DNA of 64,000 bases from Alkalibacillus haloalkaliphilus (GTDB taxonomy: Bacteria > Bacillota > Bacilli > Bacillales > Alkalibacillaceae): NCBI RefSeq assembly GCF_007991275.1, contig NZ_BJYA01000013.1, positions 86,473-150,472 of the forward strand, given 5' to 3'. Below, piece by piece: positions 8,080 to 16,934 of the stretch (position 1 is the first letter of the stretch; each line of letters begins with the position of its first letter). The translations under genes and the position numbers were made by a program. The notes beneath the pieces were generated by a model that was not told the origin of the DNA, did not search any database, and saw nothing but the letters and a program-made list of their open reading frames with translations.

Positions 8080-9828
8080 TTAACGCATAACAGAAGGAAA
8101 AAGTATCTCTTTTTTCTTAACATCCATAAGTCCTTTTGGTGTTATGCGAATATATGGCAAATGAGTCGATGACAAAAACAACAATGTATAAATAGGATCA
8201 CTATATTGATATCCATTTGCAATAAGCAACTGTTTTAACTCTTTCTCCTTAACCATAAGTTCATCCATTTGTAAGTCCGTCATGACACCTTGTAGTGGTA
8301 GAGGAAGTTCAAAAATAACTTCACCATCTTTCACAACGACAATTGCACCACCTAACTCTTTCATGCGTTCAAAAGCCATACTCATATCACGCTTATCTTT
8401 ACCAACTAACACGATATCTCCTGTATTTGAATAAGAGCTTACTAAACCACCAATTTCAGTTGTAAACCCTTTTAAAAAGGAAGAAATTCGCCAATTACCT
8501 TCACGGTCTACTAGCATGACATAAGCAATATCGTGTGTCGTTGGAAGCTTTTGTGTTTGTGATTCTGACTTAACTGGATACGGCTTCATAATGACATCAT
8601 TTAACATATCCATACCTAATGGAGAGGAGAACAATAAATCATCTGCCCTTAATTCCCAGTCTATACTTAAATTACCTAACCCATAGTTTTCCCATTTAAT
8701 ATCAGGATTGCGGTTTTTAAAAGCATAACCTTCAAAATTAATCCACTCACCTTTAGCCAACACTTTGACTGGTGTTGGTTGATTTTTTTCTTCTAGGAAG
8801 TTAATATGCGCAACACGTCCAGGCGCAATGCTTCCTAACCGATCACCTAATGAAAAATAATGAGCGGCATTAATCGTTGCCATCGCATACGCTTCTTCTA
8901 ATGGAACACCTGTCTCTAATGCAATTTCAATACAACGATCAATGACACCTTGTTCATAGAAAGAAGGTGTGGAACCATCTGTTGTAAAAAATAAATAATT
9001 ATAAAAGTCACCTTCATATTCCTTTAACTCTTCAAGCATTTTAGGTAAATCAGGTCGAATAGATGAATAACGTAAGCCAGCATAATAGCCAAGCTTCACA
9101 CGGCTATAAACTTCTTTAGCAGAAATGGACTCATGATCACCATCAGTACCAAGCAATTTCATTTTCGTCAGCGTCTTCTCAGATGCCCCAGGAAAATGCC
9201 CTTCAACGACTTTCCTCATTCGTTTTGCCTCTTGCATCCAATACAAGCCACGATCGTCCTCAGTTAAAATCTCTGGCCAATTAGTCAGCTCTCCACCTTG
9301 AATGACCGCTTCATGTTCTAACCATTCAACAACGGCATCATCGTCTAAAAAGCCCTCTTCATCACGCAGTTCAGATTGCGAATCAAAGCGAGCCCACCAA
9401 AACATGGATACCGGCAAGTTTTGCATATCATCCAATAAAGAAAACGCTTTCTTTTTGTTCAATAATAATAACAACATTAAGTTGTCATTGACTAATGTTG
9501 TTGTCCCTCTTTTTGATGCATATTCAGCTAGTGAGTGGGGATTATATAACTGAAATGGATGAGCATGTGCTTCAATATATCCAGGAACTAAATATTGACC
9601 TGAACAGTCTACAACTTCTGTTTGTTTTGAGATTTGATCTGGAAGCTGGTCTCCAACGTAAACAATACGGTCTTCATAAATCCAAATGTGGCCTGATAAC
9701 CACTTCTTTAAGTACACGTTTAAGTAAGTGGCATTTTTTAAGATGATTGTTGGTGCCACTTCACCATCAACGACGGCAGTATGTTCTCGAAGTTGTTTAT
9801 TTCGCCATCTATACAAATGTTCTTTCAT
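8080..9828 (-). CDS. yerA: YerA, adenine deaminase-like amidohydrolase
   Basis: 582-residue amidohydrolase of the adenine deaminase (Ade) superfamily, YerA branch. Metal ligands are visible in EAHAHPFQL (HxH, near residue 88), FFTTDGSTPSF near 285 and GSIAPGRVAHINFLEE near 345, and the C-terminal Ade domain follows with GGLVSSYSNTGDIVLVGKD. YerA proteins are annotated as putative adenine deaminases, but activity is not generally proven. The gene heads yerA-yerB-yerC. In B. subtilis the purE-purD operon lies just upstream; here that position holds a DUF2892 gene and a repeat instead. Confidence 0.88.
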   Translation of the reverse strand: MKEHLYRWRNKQLREHTAVVDGEVAPTIILKNATYLNVYLKKWLSGHIWIYEDRIVYVGDQLPDQISKQTEVVDCSGQYLVPGYIEAHAHPFQLYNPHSLAEYASKRGTTTLVNDNLMLLLLLNKKKAFSLLDDMQNLPVSMFWWARFDSQSELRDEEGFLDDDAVVEWLEHEAVIQGGELTNWPEILTEDDRGLYWMQEAKRMRKVVEGHFPGASEKTLTKMKLLGTDGDHESISAKEVYSRVKLGYYAGLRYSSIRPDLPKMLEELKEYEGDFYNYLFFTTDGSTPSFYEQGVIDRCIEIALETGVPLEEAYAMATINAAHYFSLGDRLGSIAPGRVAHINFLEEKNQPTPVKVLAKGEWINFEGYAFKNRNPDIKWENYGLGNLSIDWELRADDLLFSSPLGMDMLNDVIMKPYPVKSESQTQKLPTTHDIAYVMLVDREGNWRISSFLKGFTTEIGGLVSSYSNTGDIVLVGKDKRDMSMAFERMKELGGAIVVVKDGEVIFELPLPLQGVMTDLQMDELMVKEKELKQLLIANGYQYSDPIYTLLFLSSTHLPYIRITPKGLMDVKKKEILFPSVMR

Positions 9829-9910
9829 GATCTCATGCCTCCATTTATAAACGAACTATATCCACTTATGTAAAATTTTAATACATTAAATCTCTGAAGG
9901 GAAGGGTAAA

Positions 9911-10282
9911 ATGGGAAAACAAAACATTGGTACAATAAACGCCATGGTTAGAATTACTTTCGGTTTATTTTTTATCACTTATGGGGCTGTAAGAGTTACT
10001 AAACGCCCTTGGAGCCAAAGATACTGGTTAATTATTTTAGTATCGGCTATGAAGGTTGCTGAAGGAATAGTAAAGTACTGCCCTGTGACTGACATGGTTA
10101 AGCAACAAGTGGAAACTAAATTTCCTTTTAGTTTAATGACAAGTTCAAATTCAAAATCGGATTCAAGTTCTAATGAAAGTTCGAATGCTAGTAGTCATTC
10201 AGAAAACGATCATTCAAGTAATTCAACAACAGATAAGGCTGAAGCTATTGAAAAAGCTGCTGAAAATATTAACCCGTCTTAA
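9911..10282 (+). CDS. DUF2892-type small membrane protein
   Basis: 123 residues. The first 70 form two hydrophobic segments (INAMVRITFGLFFITYGAV and WLIILVSAMKVAEGIVKYCP), typical of the DUF2892/YgaP transmembrane domain. The C-terminal 50 residues are low-complexity, rich in Ser/Asn with Asp/Glu (SNSKSDSSSNESSNASS), and look disordered. AAGGGAAGGG precedes the ATG. Divergent from yerA, with 82 bases between them that must hold both promoters. The function is unknown. Confidence 0.8.
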   Translation: MGKQNIGTINAMVRITFGLFFITYGAVRVTKRPWSQRYWLIILVSAMKVAEGIVKYCPVTDMVKQQVETKFPFSLMTSSNSKSDSSSNESSNASSHSENDHSSNSTTDKAEAIEKAAENINPS

Positions 10283-10287
10283 ATAAT

Positions 10288-10330
10288 CAAAACCCGAACG
10301 AAATTATATTTTTAATTCGTTCGGGTTTTG
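10288..10330 (+). terminator. Terminator after the DUF2892 gene
   Basis: AACCCGAACGAAAT...ATTCGTTCGGGTTTTG forms a strong hairpin with a T tail. It is nearly the same sequence as the terminator at 6402-6445. Confidence 0.82.
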
Positions 10331-10343
10331 CTTTCTAACCATC

Positions 10344-10461
10344 GCTCCATCAAAATGCTTCGCTTTCCGTGGGCGGCTAATGAGCCTCCTCGTGCTACGC
10401 ACTGCGGGGTCTCATCCTGGCCTTTGCTCCCACAGGAGTCTACGCATTTTGATTCCGCTAA
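10344..10461. repeat. Bacillaceae palindromic repeat, copy 2
   Basis: Inverted ends ATCAAAATGC (10349-10358) and GCATTTTGAT (10444-10453) enclose a 105-bp core identical in length to copy 1 (6464-6568). As with copy 1, the element starts a few bases after an AACCCGAAYGAAAT-type terminator. Confidence 0.85.
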
Positions 10462-10534
10462 GTAACTGCTCAATTAAGGTTTAATCTTCATATTCTCACC
10501 ATACTTAAACCCTTTTGCCTCAAACTTTATATGC

Positions 10535-10720
10535 TTAATCTTTTTTTACCGCTTCAAAGACTATGTCTTGTTGAATTGGTTCAGGATCTTCATTTTCACC
10601 TTGTTCTTGGAAAACTGGTTTTTCTATTCTTTTAATAGGTGTAAAACCGTCTTCTTTCATTTGATCTAAACAGGCATCGATTGATTTAAACTCACTCACT
10701 CTGTATTTTTTCTTCTTCAC
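10535..10720 (-). CDS. yebG: YebG-like NETI-family small protein
   Basis: 61 residues. The start [20 protein letters not shown], then [15 protein letters not shown], matches the small NETI-motif proteins that follow yebE in Bacillaceae. The Asn-Glu-Thr-Ile motif itself appears as FKSI here, so the name-giving motif is not conserved. It starts at GTG 10720, overlapping the end of yebE by 29 bases, which implies coupled translation. The function is unknown. Confidence 0.78.
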   Translation of the reverse strand: MKKKKYRVSEFKSIDACLDQMKEDGFTPIKRIEKPVFQEQGENEDPEPIQQDIVFEAVKKD

Positions 10721-11258
10721 GCTTTAATCGACTCCCTCTTACTTTCTTAACCCAGAACCCGCCGTGAATTTGCCTCGGTTCATATGCGACGATAAATGCT
10801 TTAGGGTCTATATCTTTAATCACTTCATACAACATAAGCTCATATTTTCTTGGAGTTAAAACTTGTATCGCTAATCGGTCACCTTCCATACCGTAAGCAT
10901 ACCAACTCGTTACACCGTAACCTTTTTCACGAAGCGTTTCTGTAAATGGAATACTTGGGTCTGATGAAATTACATTAACTGTAATGTAACCAACGGCAAG
11001 CTTTTCTTCTACTTTCATACCGCTAATAACACCTAAACCGAAACCTAATGCGTATGCAACTAAATTTTGGACGTTTTCTAAGTTATCTAATACGAGGCCT
11101 AAACCTAACGTATAAGCAGTTATTTCGAAAACACCGACTGATGCTGCTATGTATTTTTGACCTTTTAGCGTAAAAATCATACGTACTGTCAGCAATGATA
11201 CATAAACAATGTTAACACTAAAAATAATCAACAGCATTATTAAACCTGACTCTAACAT
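10692..11258 (-). CDS. yebE: YebE, DUF2179/DUF5698 membrane protein
   Basis: Membrane protein with three N-terminal hydrophobic helices ([58 protein letters not shown]) and a soluble C-terminal DUF2179 domain ([38 protein letters not shown]). ATG at 11258 is preferred because AAGGGGGTC lies just upstream; an in-frame start at 11294 would add 12 residues without an RBS. Cotranscribed with yebG. In B. subtilis yebE follows pbuG-yebC-yebD; here an Hsp20 gene on the other strand separates it from pbuG. The function is unknown. Confidence 0.9.
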   Translation of the reverse strand: MLESGLIMLLIIFSVNIVYVSLLTVRMIFTLKGQKYIAASVGVFEITAYTLGLGLVLDNLENVQNLVAYALGFGLGVISGMKVEEKLAVGYITVNVISSDPSIPFTETLREKGYGVTSWYAYGMEGDRLAIQVLTPRKYELMLYEVIKDIDPKAFIVAYEPRQIHGGFWVKKVRGSRLKREEEKIQSE

Positions 11259-11348
11259 TTCAAGACCCCCTTCTGTTTGCTGTAGATGAGACAAACACTA
11301 ACGATATTGAATGTGCATATATTTATAGGTGAAAGAAGGTGTATAGTT

Positions 11349-11789
11349 ATGAACCCATTTAGTCAATTTAACCATATGCACGATTGGAAAGATCAAATGG
11401 AACGGTTTTTCGGCGATTCTTTTTGGGACGAATTTGAGAGCACATTAAAACCGAACTTCCCTCCAGTTAATATTCTGCGCAAAGATTACGAAATCCTTTG
11501 CGTTTTCAATATTCCCGGAATTGATCATCTTAAACGAATTGATTGTCAGGTTAAAGATTATTCTCTTCTAATAAAAGGACAGATTAACATAAATGTCAAA
11601 GGATATGAAATGGTTCAGGAAGAATTAATACAAGGGAGCTTTGAACGTGTCATTGAGCTCCCTTGCAAGGTTAGGAAAGATAAGATTAGTGCCCGTTATG
11701 AACACGGGCTTGTATGGGTGAAGTTATATAAAGATGTCCATCAAGATGAGCGCGGACGTTCGATTAACATTCAAAAAGGTAAAAAGTAA
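11349..11789 (+). CDS. Hsp20/alpha-crystallin family protein
   Basis: Small heat-shock-like protein, 146 residues from ATG 11349 (GAAGGTG 7-8 bases upstream). A start at 11286 would add 21 residues without an RBS. The N-terminal arm NPFSQFNHMHDWKDQMERFF precedes an alpha-crystallin domain (VNILRKDYEILCVFNIPGID, FERVIELPCKVRKDKISARY, EHGLVWVKLYK). The last part resembles the usual GVLxVxxPK strand but with Lys-Leu-Tyr. It could be a stress chaperone or a spore-coat CotP-like protein; the sequence alone does not decide. It converges on pbuG with only 3 bases between stop codons and no clear terminator. Confidence 0.82.
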   Translation: MNPFSQFNHMHDWKDQMERFFGDSFWDEFESTLKPNFPPVNILRKDYEILCVFNIPGIDHLKRIDCQVKDYSLLIKGQININVKGYEMVQEELIQGSFERVIELPCKVRKDKISARYEHGLVWVKLYKDVHQDERGRSINIQKGKK

Positions 11790-11792
11790 TTT

Positions 11793-13130
11793 TTACTCAG
11801 GGATAAAAATAAAGTACAAAATAAATATGACAAATAAAACGTACATGACTGGGTGGATTTCTTTTCCTCGTCCTTTTACAATCATCGTAATTGGATAGAA
11901 GATGAAACCAACAGCAATTCCTGTAGCAATACTATAAGTTAAAGGCATTGCGAGTAATGTAAAGAAAGCAGGAACCGCAATTTCAAACTTATCCCACTCA
12001 ACATGGCGTAAGTTCGCTGCCATTAAAATACCAACGATAATTAAAGCTGGTGCTGTCACTTCTGCTGTTACAACTCCAAGTAAAGGAGAGAAGAAGAGAG
12101 CTAATAAGAACAATGCCGCCGTTACAACAGAGGCGAAACCTGTTCGTGCACCAGCACTGACACCTGTCGTTGACTCGATATAAGATGTCGTCGTAGAAGT
12201 ACCTAAAATAGAACCAGCTACCGTTGCAGATGAATCAGAGAATAAAGCTTTGTTCGCTCTTGGTAGCTTGCCGTCTTTCATAAATCCACCTTGCGTAGCA
12301 ACGGCTACTAAAGTACCACCTGTATCAAAGAAGTCTACGAATAAAAATGTCATAATAACAATTAACATTTGAATGGTGAATATTTCACCAAAGTTTTCAA
12401 AAGCTGCACCAAACGTAGGCTCTAAACTTGGTACCGTGCTAACTACATCGCTCGCCCCAGTTGGCGGGTCAATCAAGCCAACAAGCATACCAGCTACAGC
12501 AGTCGCGATCATACCATAGAATACACCACCTTTAAGACCTAACGTTAGTAAAATAACGGTCGCCACAACACCAAAAATCGCTAATAGTGTGTACGGATTT
12601 GTTAAGTCGCCTAAAGCTAAGTAAGTGTCAGGGTCAGATTCAATAATTCCAACGTTCGTTAAACCTATAAATGCAATAAATAAACCAATACCTGCACCGA
12701 CTGCAAGCTTTAAATTGTTAGGAATAGCATTAATAACTTTTTCTCTAACACCAGTTAAAGTTAGAATCATAAAGATAACACCCGATGCTAAAACACCAGC
12801 TAAAGCTGTTTCCCATGGAATTCCCCACGTTAATACAACGGTATAAGCAAAGAATGCGTTTAATCCCATACCAGGGGCTAACGCAATTGGGTACTTTGCT
12901 ACAAGACCCATAATTAACGTACCAACTGCTGCTGCTAAAGCTGTCGCCACAAAGACCGCTTCAGGATCCATTCTTGTCACACCTGCGGGCAATTCTTCAA
13001 TATCCAATAAAGCTAAAACAGCTGGGTTTACGAATAATATATAAGCCATCGCTAGGAATGTCGTAACACCACCCATAATTTCGCGACGGTAATTCGTTCC
13101 CAGTTCTTCAAACTGAAAATACTTCTTCAT
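11793..13130 (-). CDS. pbuG: Guanine/hypoxanthine permease PbuG (AzgA-like NCS2)
   Basis: 445-residue NCS2 permease of the AzgA-like branch with about 12-14 membrane segments. Signatures seen are FFQFEELGTN-type N-terminus (YFQFEELGTNYRREIMGGVT), TFLAMAYILFVNPAVL, GMGLNAFFAYTVVLTWG, FLFVDFFDTGGTLVAVATQ and TSTTTSYIESTTGVSAGART. It imports hypoxanthine/guanine by proton symport. The ATG at 13130 has GGGGGAGGAC upstream. A guanine-class riboswitch with terminator precedes it, so it is repressed when guanine or hypoxanthine is plentiful. Confidence 0.95.
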   Translation of the reverse strand: MKKYFQFEELGTNYRREIMGGVTTFLAMAYILFVNPAVLALLDIEELPAGVTRMDPEAVFVATALAAAVGTLIMGLVAKYPIALAPGMGLNAFFAYTVVLTWGIPWETALAGVLASGVIFMILTLTGVREKVINAIPNNLKLAVGAGIGLFIAFIGLTNVGIIESDPDTYLALGDLTNPYTLLAIFGVVATVILLTLGLKGGVFYGMIATAVAGMLVGLIDPPTGASDVVSTVPSLEPTFGAAFENFGEIFTIQMLIVIMTFLFVDFFDTGGTLVAVATQGGFMKDGKLPRANKALFSDSSATVAGSILGTSTTTSYIESTTGVSAGARTGFASVVTAALFLLALFFSPLLGVVTAEVTAPALIIVGILMAANLRHVEWDKFEIAVPAFFTLLAMPLTYSIATGIAVGFIFYPITMIVKGRGKEIHPVMYVLFVIFILYFIFIPE

Positions 13131-13159
13131 CGTTTGTCCTCCCCCATTGTTGAAACACT

Positions 13160-13190
13160 AAAAAAACACCCTTGGCCGAAACCAAGAGTG
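13160..13190 (-). terminator. Terminator of the pbuG riboswitch
   Basis: Minus strand: CACTCTTGG/CCAAGGGTG around TTTCGG, followed by seven Ts. The preceding CTCGTAG (13191-13197) is complementary to CTACGAG in the 3' strand of aptamer stem P1, giving the alternative antiterminator pairing. Confidence 0.9.
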
Positions 13191-13290
13191 CTACGAGGAC
13201 ATATTGCAATCAATCGTGTAATGAACTACCCGAATTACAGTCTACTAAACCTTCAATCGGTAATCTACTACACTAATCTATTATTGCCGT

Positions 13291-13362
13291 CACTCGTAGT
13301 CAGACCATTTACGGTAGTCCGGTAGAAACTCTTGGGCCATATCCCCAACATTATACGAAGTG
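13291..13362 (-). promoter_or_regulatory. Guanine-class purine riboswitch (pbuG)
   Basis: Minus strand shows the purine aptamer: CACTTCGTATAAT, GGGGATATGGCCC, GTTTCTACCGG, CCGTAAATGG and TCTGACTACGAGTG. The base at the ligand-pairing position (GACTAC) is C, which specifies guanine/hypoxanthine rather than adenine. It precedes pbuG and an intrinsic terminator, so purine binding should stop transcription. Confidence 0.96.
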
Positions 13363-13425
13363 TTTCATATTAATTTTTAAATGATATAGCTTAACTTTAC
13401 AAACGATTAAACATTTAGTCAATAC

Positions 13426-15669
13426 TTATTTCGACAAAATTTGTTTCGTTAACTGTCTCCAAGTTTGATAGAATTGATCAACCTCAGAAATTAGATCTTC
13501 TTCCCGGTAAACGAAACGCTCATAATACTGAGTTAACTCAGTCATTTGCTTATTACCTAACATACGGTCAACGTTATAAGCATACTCACGCAGCGTCTCG
13601 CCACTTTGGAATTGATATCCTTCTCTCTCTAACAATTTCAAGATAAACTGATACGAATTTGTAATTGTTTTAGCTGAAGGTTTTCGTTTTAGCTTTTGGT
13701 TTTTCCAGCTAGCTACTATTTTTGAACGATACATATAGATTAACCAGATTGTTAATAACGTCCCAATTGTTATAGCGAATAAATGTAGTAAGTTGAAGTT
13801 ACTGTCTTGACCTCCAGAACCAACTGCTCCATCTTCTTCACTTTCATTACCTTCGTCTAATAAATCATCCAAATCAGATTGGTCATCATTCTCTGGAGCT
13901 TCTAACGGATCATCTTCGTTAGTATCTCCATCTAGTATGTCGTCTATCGATTCTCCGGTTGAGAAGTTCGCCTGGTTGTCGAAACCAACTGTCGGCTCAA
14001 AAGGTACCCAACCAACTTCAGGGAAGTAAACTTCTACCCAAGAGTGGGCATTATTATTTTGTACTTCAAAAACGTTAGATCCTTCACCTGGGAAAACGTC
14101 TTGTTGGAATGCACGCTCACCGCCTGTAAATCCTTTTGCCCATCTTGCGGGAATATCTAAACTTCTTAACATGACAACCATAGATGTTGAATAGTTATCG
14201 CAATAACCACGCTGTGTATCAAATAAAAACTGATCCACATAGTCTTCATCATCACTAGGAATCGCTACATCTGATGTCGCATATTCAAACCCACTGTCTT
14301 CAAAATAACTCTCGATAGCGCGAGCATAATCATAGCGGTTTTCATCAACGTCAGATACAATCTCTTCCGCTAAGTTTGACACTCTCTCTGGCAGATCATC
14401 CGGTAACTGCAAATATCTATCTGGCATTTCTTCTGATTCTTCATATTCAACTGACACTTCTCTCATTTCGTTTCTTGGAAAGTCAGGACGACCTGCTTCC
14501 AAAGAATACCCTTCTTCTACTAAATCCTGTTCCTCGTTAATTATTGATGCAAGCTCACCAGTCGTATGATTATAATAAAAACTAACACCATCAACTGTAG
14601 TTCCAACCGTCTCTGTGCCATAAAGATAAGGGATCTTATTTAAATGGCCAGGTTCAATAAATTGTAGTTCCGCTTCTGTCTCATTACGTTCTACACTTTC
14701 GCCGTAATCTGAAATATGTGGGAAGTGCCCACTTTCATTTGTCGTTGGTGTACCTTCATCTGAACGCACCCATCCATGGCCTGTATATTCATCTTTCGTT
14801 TCGACTTTCCAATACCTTGGAGATGTAGCTGTCGCATAAAAGACAGTCGTATCATCCATTATAAAGCCGCCACCGAGACGGTCATCATGTTCACCATAGC
14901 CGACTCGATTAACGCCTCCACTACCTTCACCTGAACCAAAACCATTTTGTCCAGCTGCTTGGATAAACGATACTGGATCAGGCCACTGTGGTTCAAACTT
15001 AGGTGCCGCAAAACCGATCGCCGCACTTATAAAAACAACAATTGCCATTGGTGCAATCCATTTAGCCATCGTACGACTACTTGGCACTTTAATTTTCTCT
15101 TGATCTACAATTCTATTCAAATTAGCTAATATTAAAATTAACACACTAAAAATGAACACTCGTACAATGGCAACATTCCCATCGTAAAGTGTAAATGTGT
15201 CTAGTGCTGTTACATATACAAACGTTAATAGAACAAAAGAAAAAGGACGTTTAACGACGACAAACCAATAATAAAGTAAATAACTCATCATCCATAATAA
15301 GATTAAAAACAATAATGTTCTAAAAACAGGTGTTAATTCAATCCAACTTTGACCTAAGAGTGCTTGAGTGCTTAGTTGTAGATCAACTAAAAGCTCCCCT
15401 AACCAAGCCAATGAGAAAAATGACGGTTCATAAAATATATAGTTTAATAGAAACATCAATCCTGCGAGCTTTATAAAAGGAGCAATCCACATAGGTAACT
15501 GAATTAACGAAATGACAAAACAGAACACAATATAAATAATAAATAAATGTGTTCCGCCAGTATCTGTTACTTGTCCTAATGGTAAAACCCACTCCATTAA
15601 TAACAGCATACTGCCAATATATAAAGCTATTCCAACCCATTTACTGGAACTCATATCTTTTAAACGCAT
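13426..15669 (-). CDS. yebA: YebA, membrane transglutaminase-like protein
   Basis: 747 residues. About six N-terminal membrane helices (residues 10-215), a large extracellular region containing a transglutaminase-like domain, an acidic linker (DDLLDEGNESEEDGAVG), one more helix (LLHLFAITIGTLLTIWLIYM) and a cytoplasmic DUF4129 tail. Catalytic Cys is in TQRGYCDNYSTSM (about residue 487) and His in NNNAHSWVEVYF (about 540); the third position reads WVPFEPTVGF, with Glu where many families have Asp. It belongs with YeaC (MoxR ATPase) and YeaD (DUF58), an arrangement widespread in bacteria; the physiological role is unsettled. Its ATG overlaps the yeaD stop by one base. Confidence 0.9.
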   Translation of the reverse strand: MRLKDMSSSKWVGIALYIGSMLLLMEWVLPLGQVTDTGGTHLFIIYIVFCFVISLIQLPMWIAPFIKLAGLMFLLNYIFYEPSFFSLAWLGELLVDLQLSTQALLGQSWIELTPVFRTLLFLILLWMMSYLLYYWFVVVKRPFSFVLLTFVYVTALDTFTLYDGNVAIVRVFIFSVLILILANLNRIVDQEKIKVPSSRTMAKWIAPMAIVVFISAAIGFAAPKFEPQWPDPVSFIQAAGQNGFGSGEGSGGVNRVGYGEHDDRLGGGFIMDDTTVFYATATSPRYWKVETKDEYTGHGWVRSDEGTPTTNESGHFPHISDYGESVERNETEAELQFIEPGHLNKIPYLYGTETVGTTVDGVSFYYNHTTGELASIINEEQDLVEEGYSLEAGRPDFPRNEMREVSVEYEESEEMPDRYLQLPDDLPERVSNLAEEIVSDVDENRYDYARAIESYFEDSGFEYATSDVAIPSDDEDYVDQFLFDTQRGYCDNYSTSMVVMLRSLDIPARWAKGFTGGERAFQQDVFPGEGSNVFEVQNNNAHSWVEVYFPEVGWVPFEPTVGFDNQANFSTGESIDDILDGDTNEDDPLEAPENDDQSDLDDLLDEGNESEEDGAVGSGGQDSNFNLLHLFAITIGTLLTIWLIYMYRSKIVASWKNQKLKRKPSAKTITNSYQFILKLLEREGYQFQSGETLREYAYNVDRMLGNKQMTELTQYYERFVYREEDLISEVDQFYQTWRQLTKQILSK

Positions 15670-16934
15670 TAGGCGTTCACCTCAATATGTCTTCTTACTA
15701 AGCGGTCTTCATTTAGCCATGACACTTTTACACCCGAATAGTGCAACTGATCCATTCCAACTCTTTCTTCATGACTAATTAGGTGTTTACTTCTAATGAA
15801 AATAATGTGCACATCAACTTGTTGCTGTTTAAGCTGCATAATCGTCTTATTAGTGGCTGGTGATAATTCATGCGTCACTACCACTAAATAACGATCTTTT
15901 GATAACTGCCACGCTTCACGTTTTAACTGCTGTGGAAAATGATCACCTTGAACAAGTTGGATTTGACTTAATAAACGTGTTAATTTTTCTAATGATTGTT
16001 TCCCATGTGATAACACAACTTCTTCTCGTGCTTGACCTAACGCAATAACAGATACATTACCATGGTCTTCATACGAGTGATTAGCAACAGCATGAGTCAC
16101 TTCTACAGCCGCTTCAAACGCTAACCATAAGTTAAAATCATAAGAACTACCATTCAAAATAATCGATAAATCTTTATGCTTCTCTTCTTCAAACTCTTTT
16201 GTGACGAGCTCTTGTTTTCTCGCTGTTGTTTTCCAATCGATCCATGATAACTGGTCACCCGGTGCATAATCTCGCACACCGGATACGAGATTTGTATGAT
16301 TAGCTGTTATAGTATAAGCTGACTGCTGACCTTCTTCAAAGGTTGACCTTTCAAGCTCTAATCTTAAAGACACTTCACCTGGTTCAACTAACACGGTTGT
16401 TTCAACATCGTAAGTTCTCTCTTTTCTAACTAGTCCCATCAAATCGCCCGTTATTAACTTAGCTTGACCAAACTCGTGACGTCCTCTAGGAATCGATTCT
16501 AAGTTATATTGATAGCTAATATTTCTTCGGAGAAACGGGAATACGATCGTTTTACTGTTTAGTCTACTTTTTAGTTTATTAGGGTTGGATAGAAAACGAT
16601 ATTTATGATGTCTCGTGTCGTGCCAAGTCAACATTTCAGGAACCCCATCTTCTACAACTAAGTAAAAAATAGGTACAGGTAATATACGTTTAATATTAAC
16701 CGTAACGTTCAACGTTTGCCCTGCTTGTAAGTAATGTTTACTAACTTGACGCTCAACTTTGACAAATTTCATCGGATAAAAAATCATCATAATAGAATAA
16801 GCAAGAATGGGTAAAAAACTGAAAAATAAAAACCAACTGACAAACCCACCTTGAAACATTCCGTAAACAAACAATGTAACGGTCAACGCTAAAACTAAAA
16901 TTAGCTTTAATACAAATTTCAACGAATTAGCCAT
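15669..16934 (-). CDS. yeaD: YeaD, DUF58 domain protein
   Basis: 421 residues with two N-terminal membrane helices (residues 8-58) and the DUF58 signature VSGVRDYAPGDQLSWIDWK followed by TTARKQELVTKEFEEE (about residues 210-245), then a von Willebrand-like part with LSIILNGSSYDFN and DRYLVVVTHELS. DUF58 proteins partner with MoxR ATPases. It lies 0 bases after yeaC and shares TAATG with yebA, so all three are made from one mRNA. Confidence 0.92.
   Translation of the reverse strand: MANSLKFVLKLILVLALTVTLFVYGMFQGGFVSWFLFFSFLPILAYSIMMIFYPMKFVKVERQVSKHYLQAGQTLNVTVNIKRILPVPIFYLVVEDGVPEMLTWHDTRHHKYRFLSNPNKLKSRLNSKTIVFPFLRRNISYQYNLESIPRGRHEFGQAKLITGDLMGLVRKERTYDVETTVLVEPGEVSLRLELERSTFEEGQQSAYTITANHTNLVSGVRDYAPGDQLSWIDWKTTARKQELVTKEFEEEKHKDLSIILNGSSYDFNLWLAFEAAVEVTHAVANHSYEDHGNVSVIALGQAREEVVLSHGKQSLEKLTRLLSQIQLVQGDHFPQQLKREAWQLSKDRYLVVVTHELSPATNKTIMQLKQQQVDVHIIFIRSKHLISHEERVGMDQLHYSGVKVSWLNEDRLVRRHIEVNA

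Noticed and set aside
13134..13325. 63-residue plus-strand ORF
   Set aside because: It lies antisense to the pbuG riboswitch and is explained by it.
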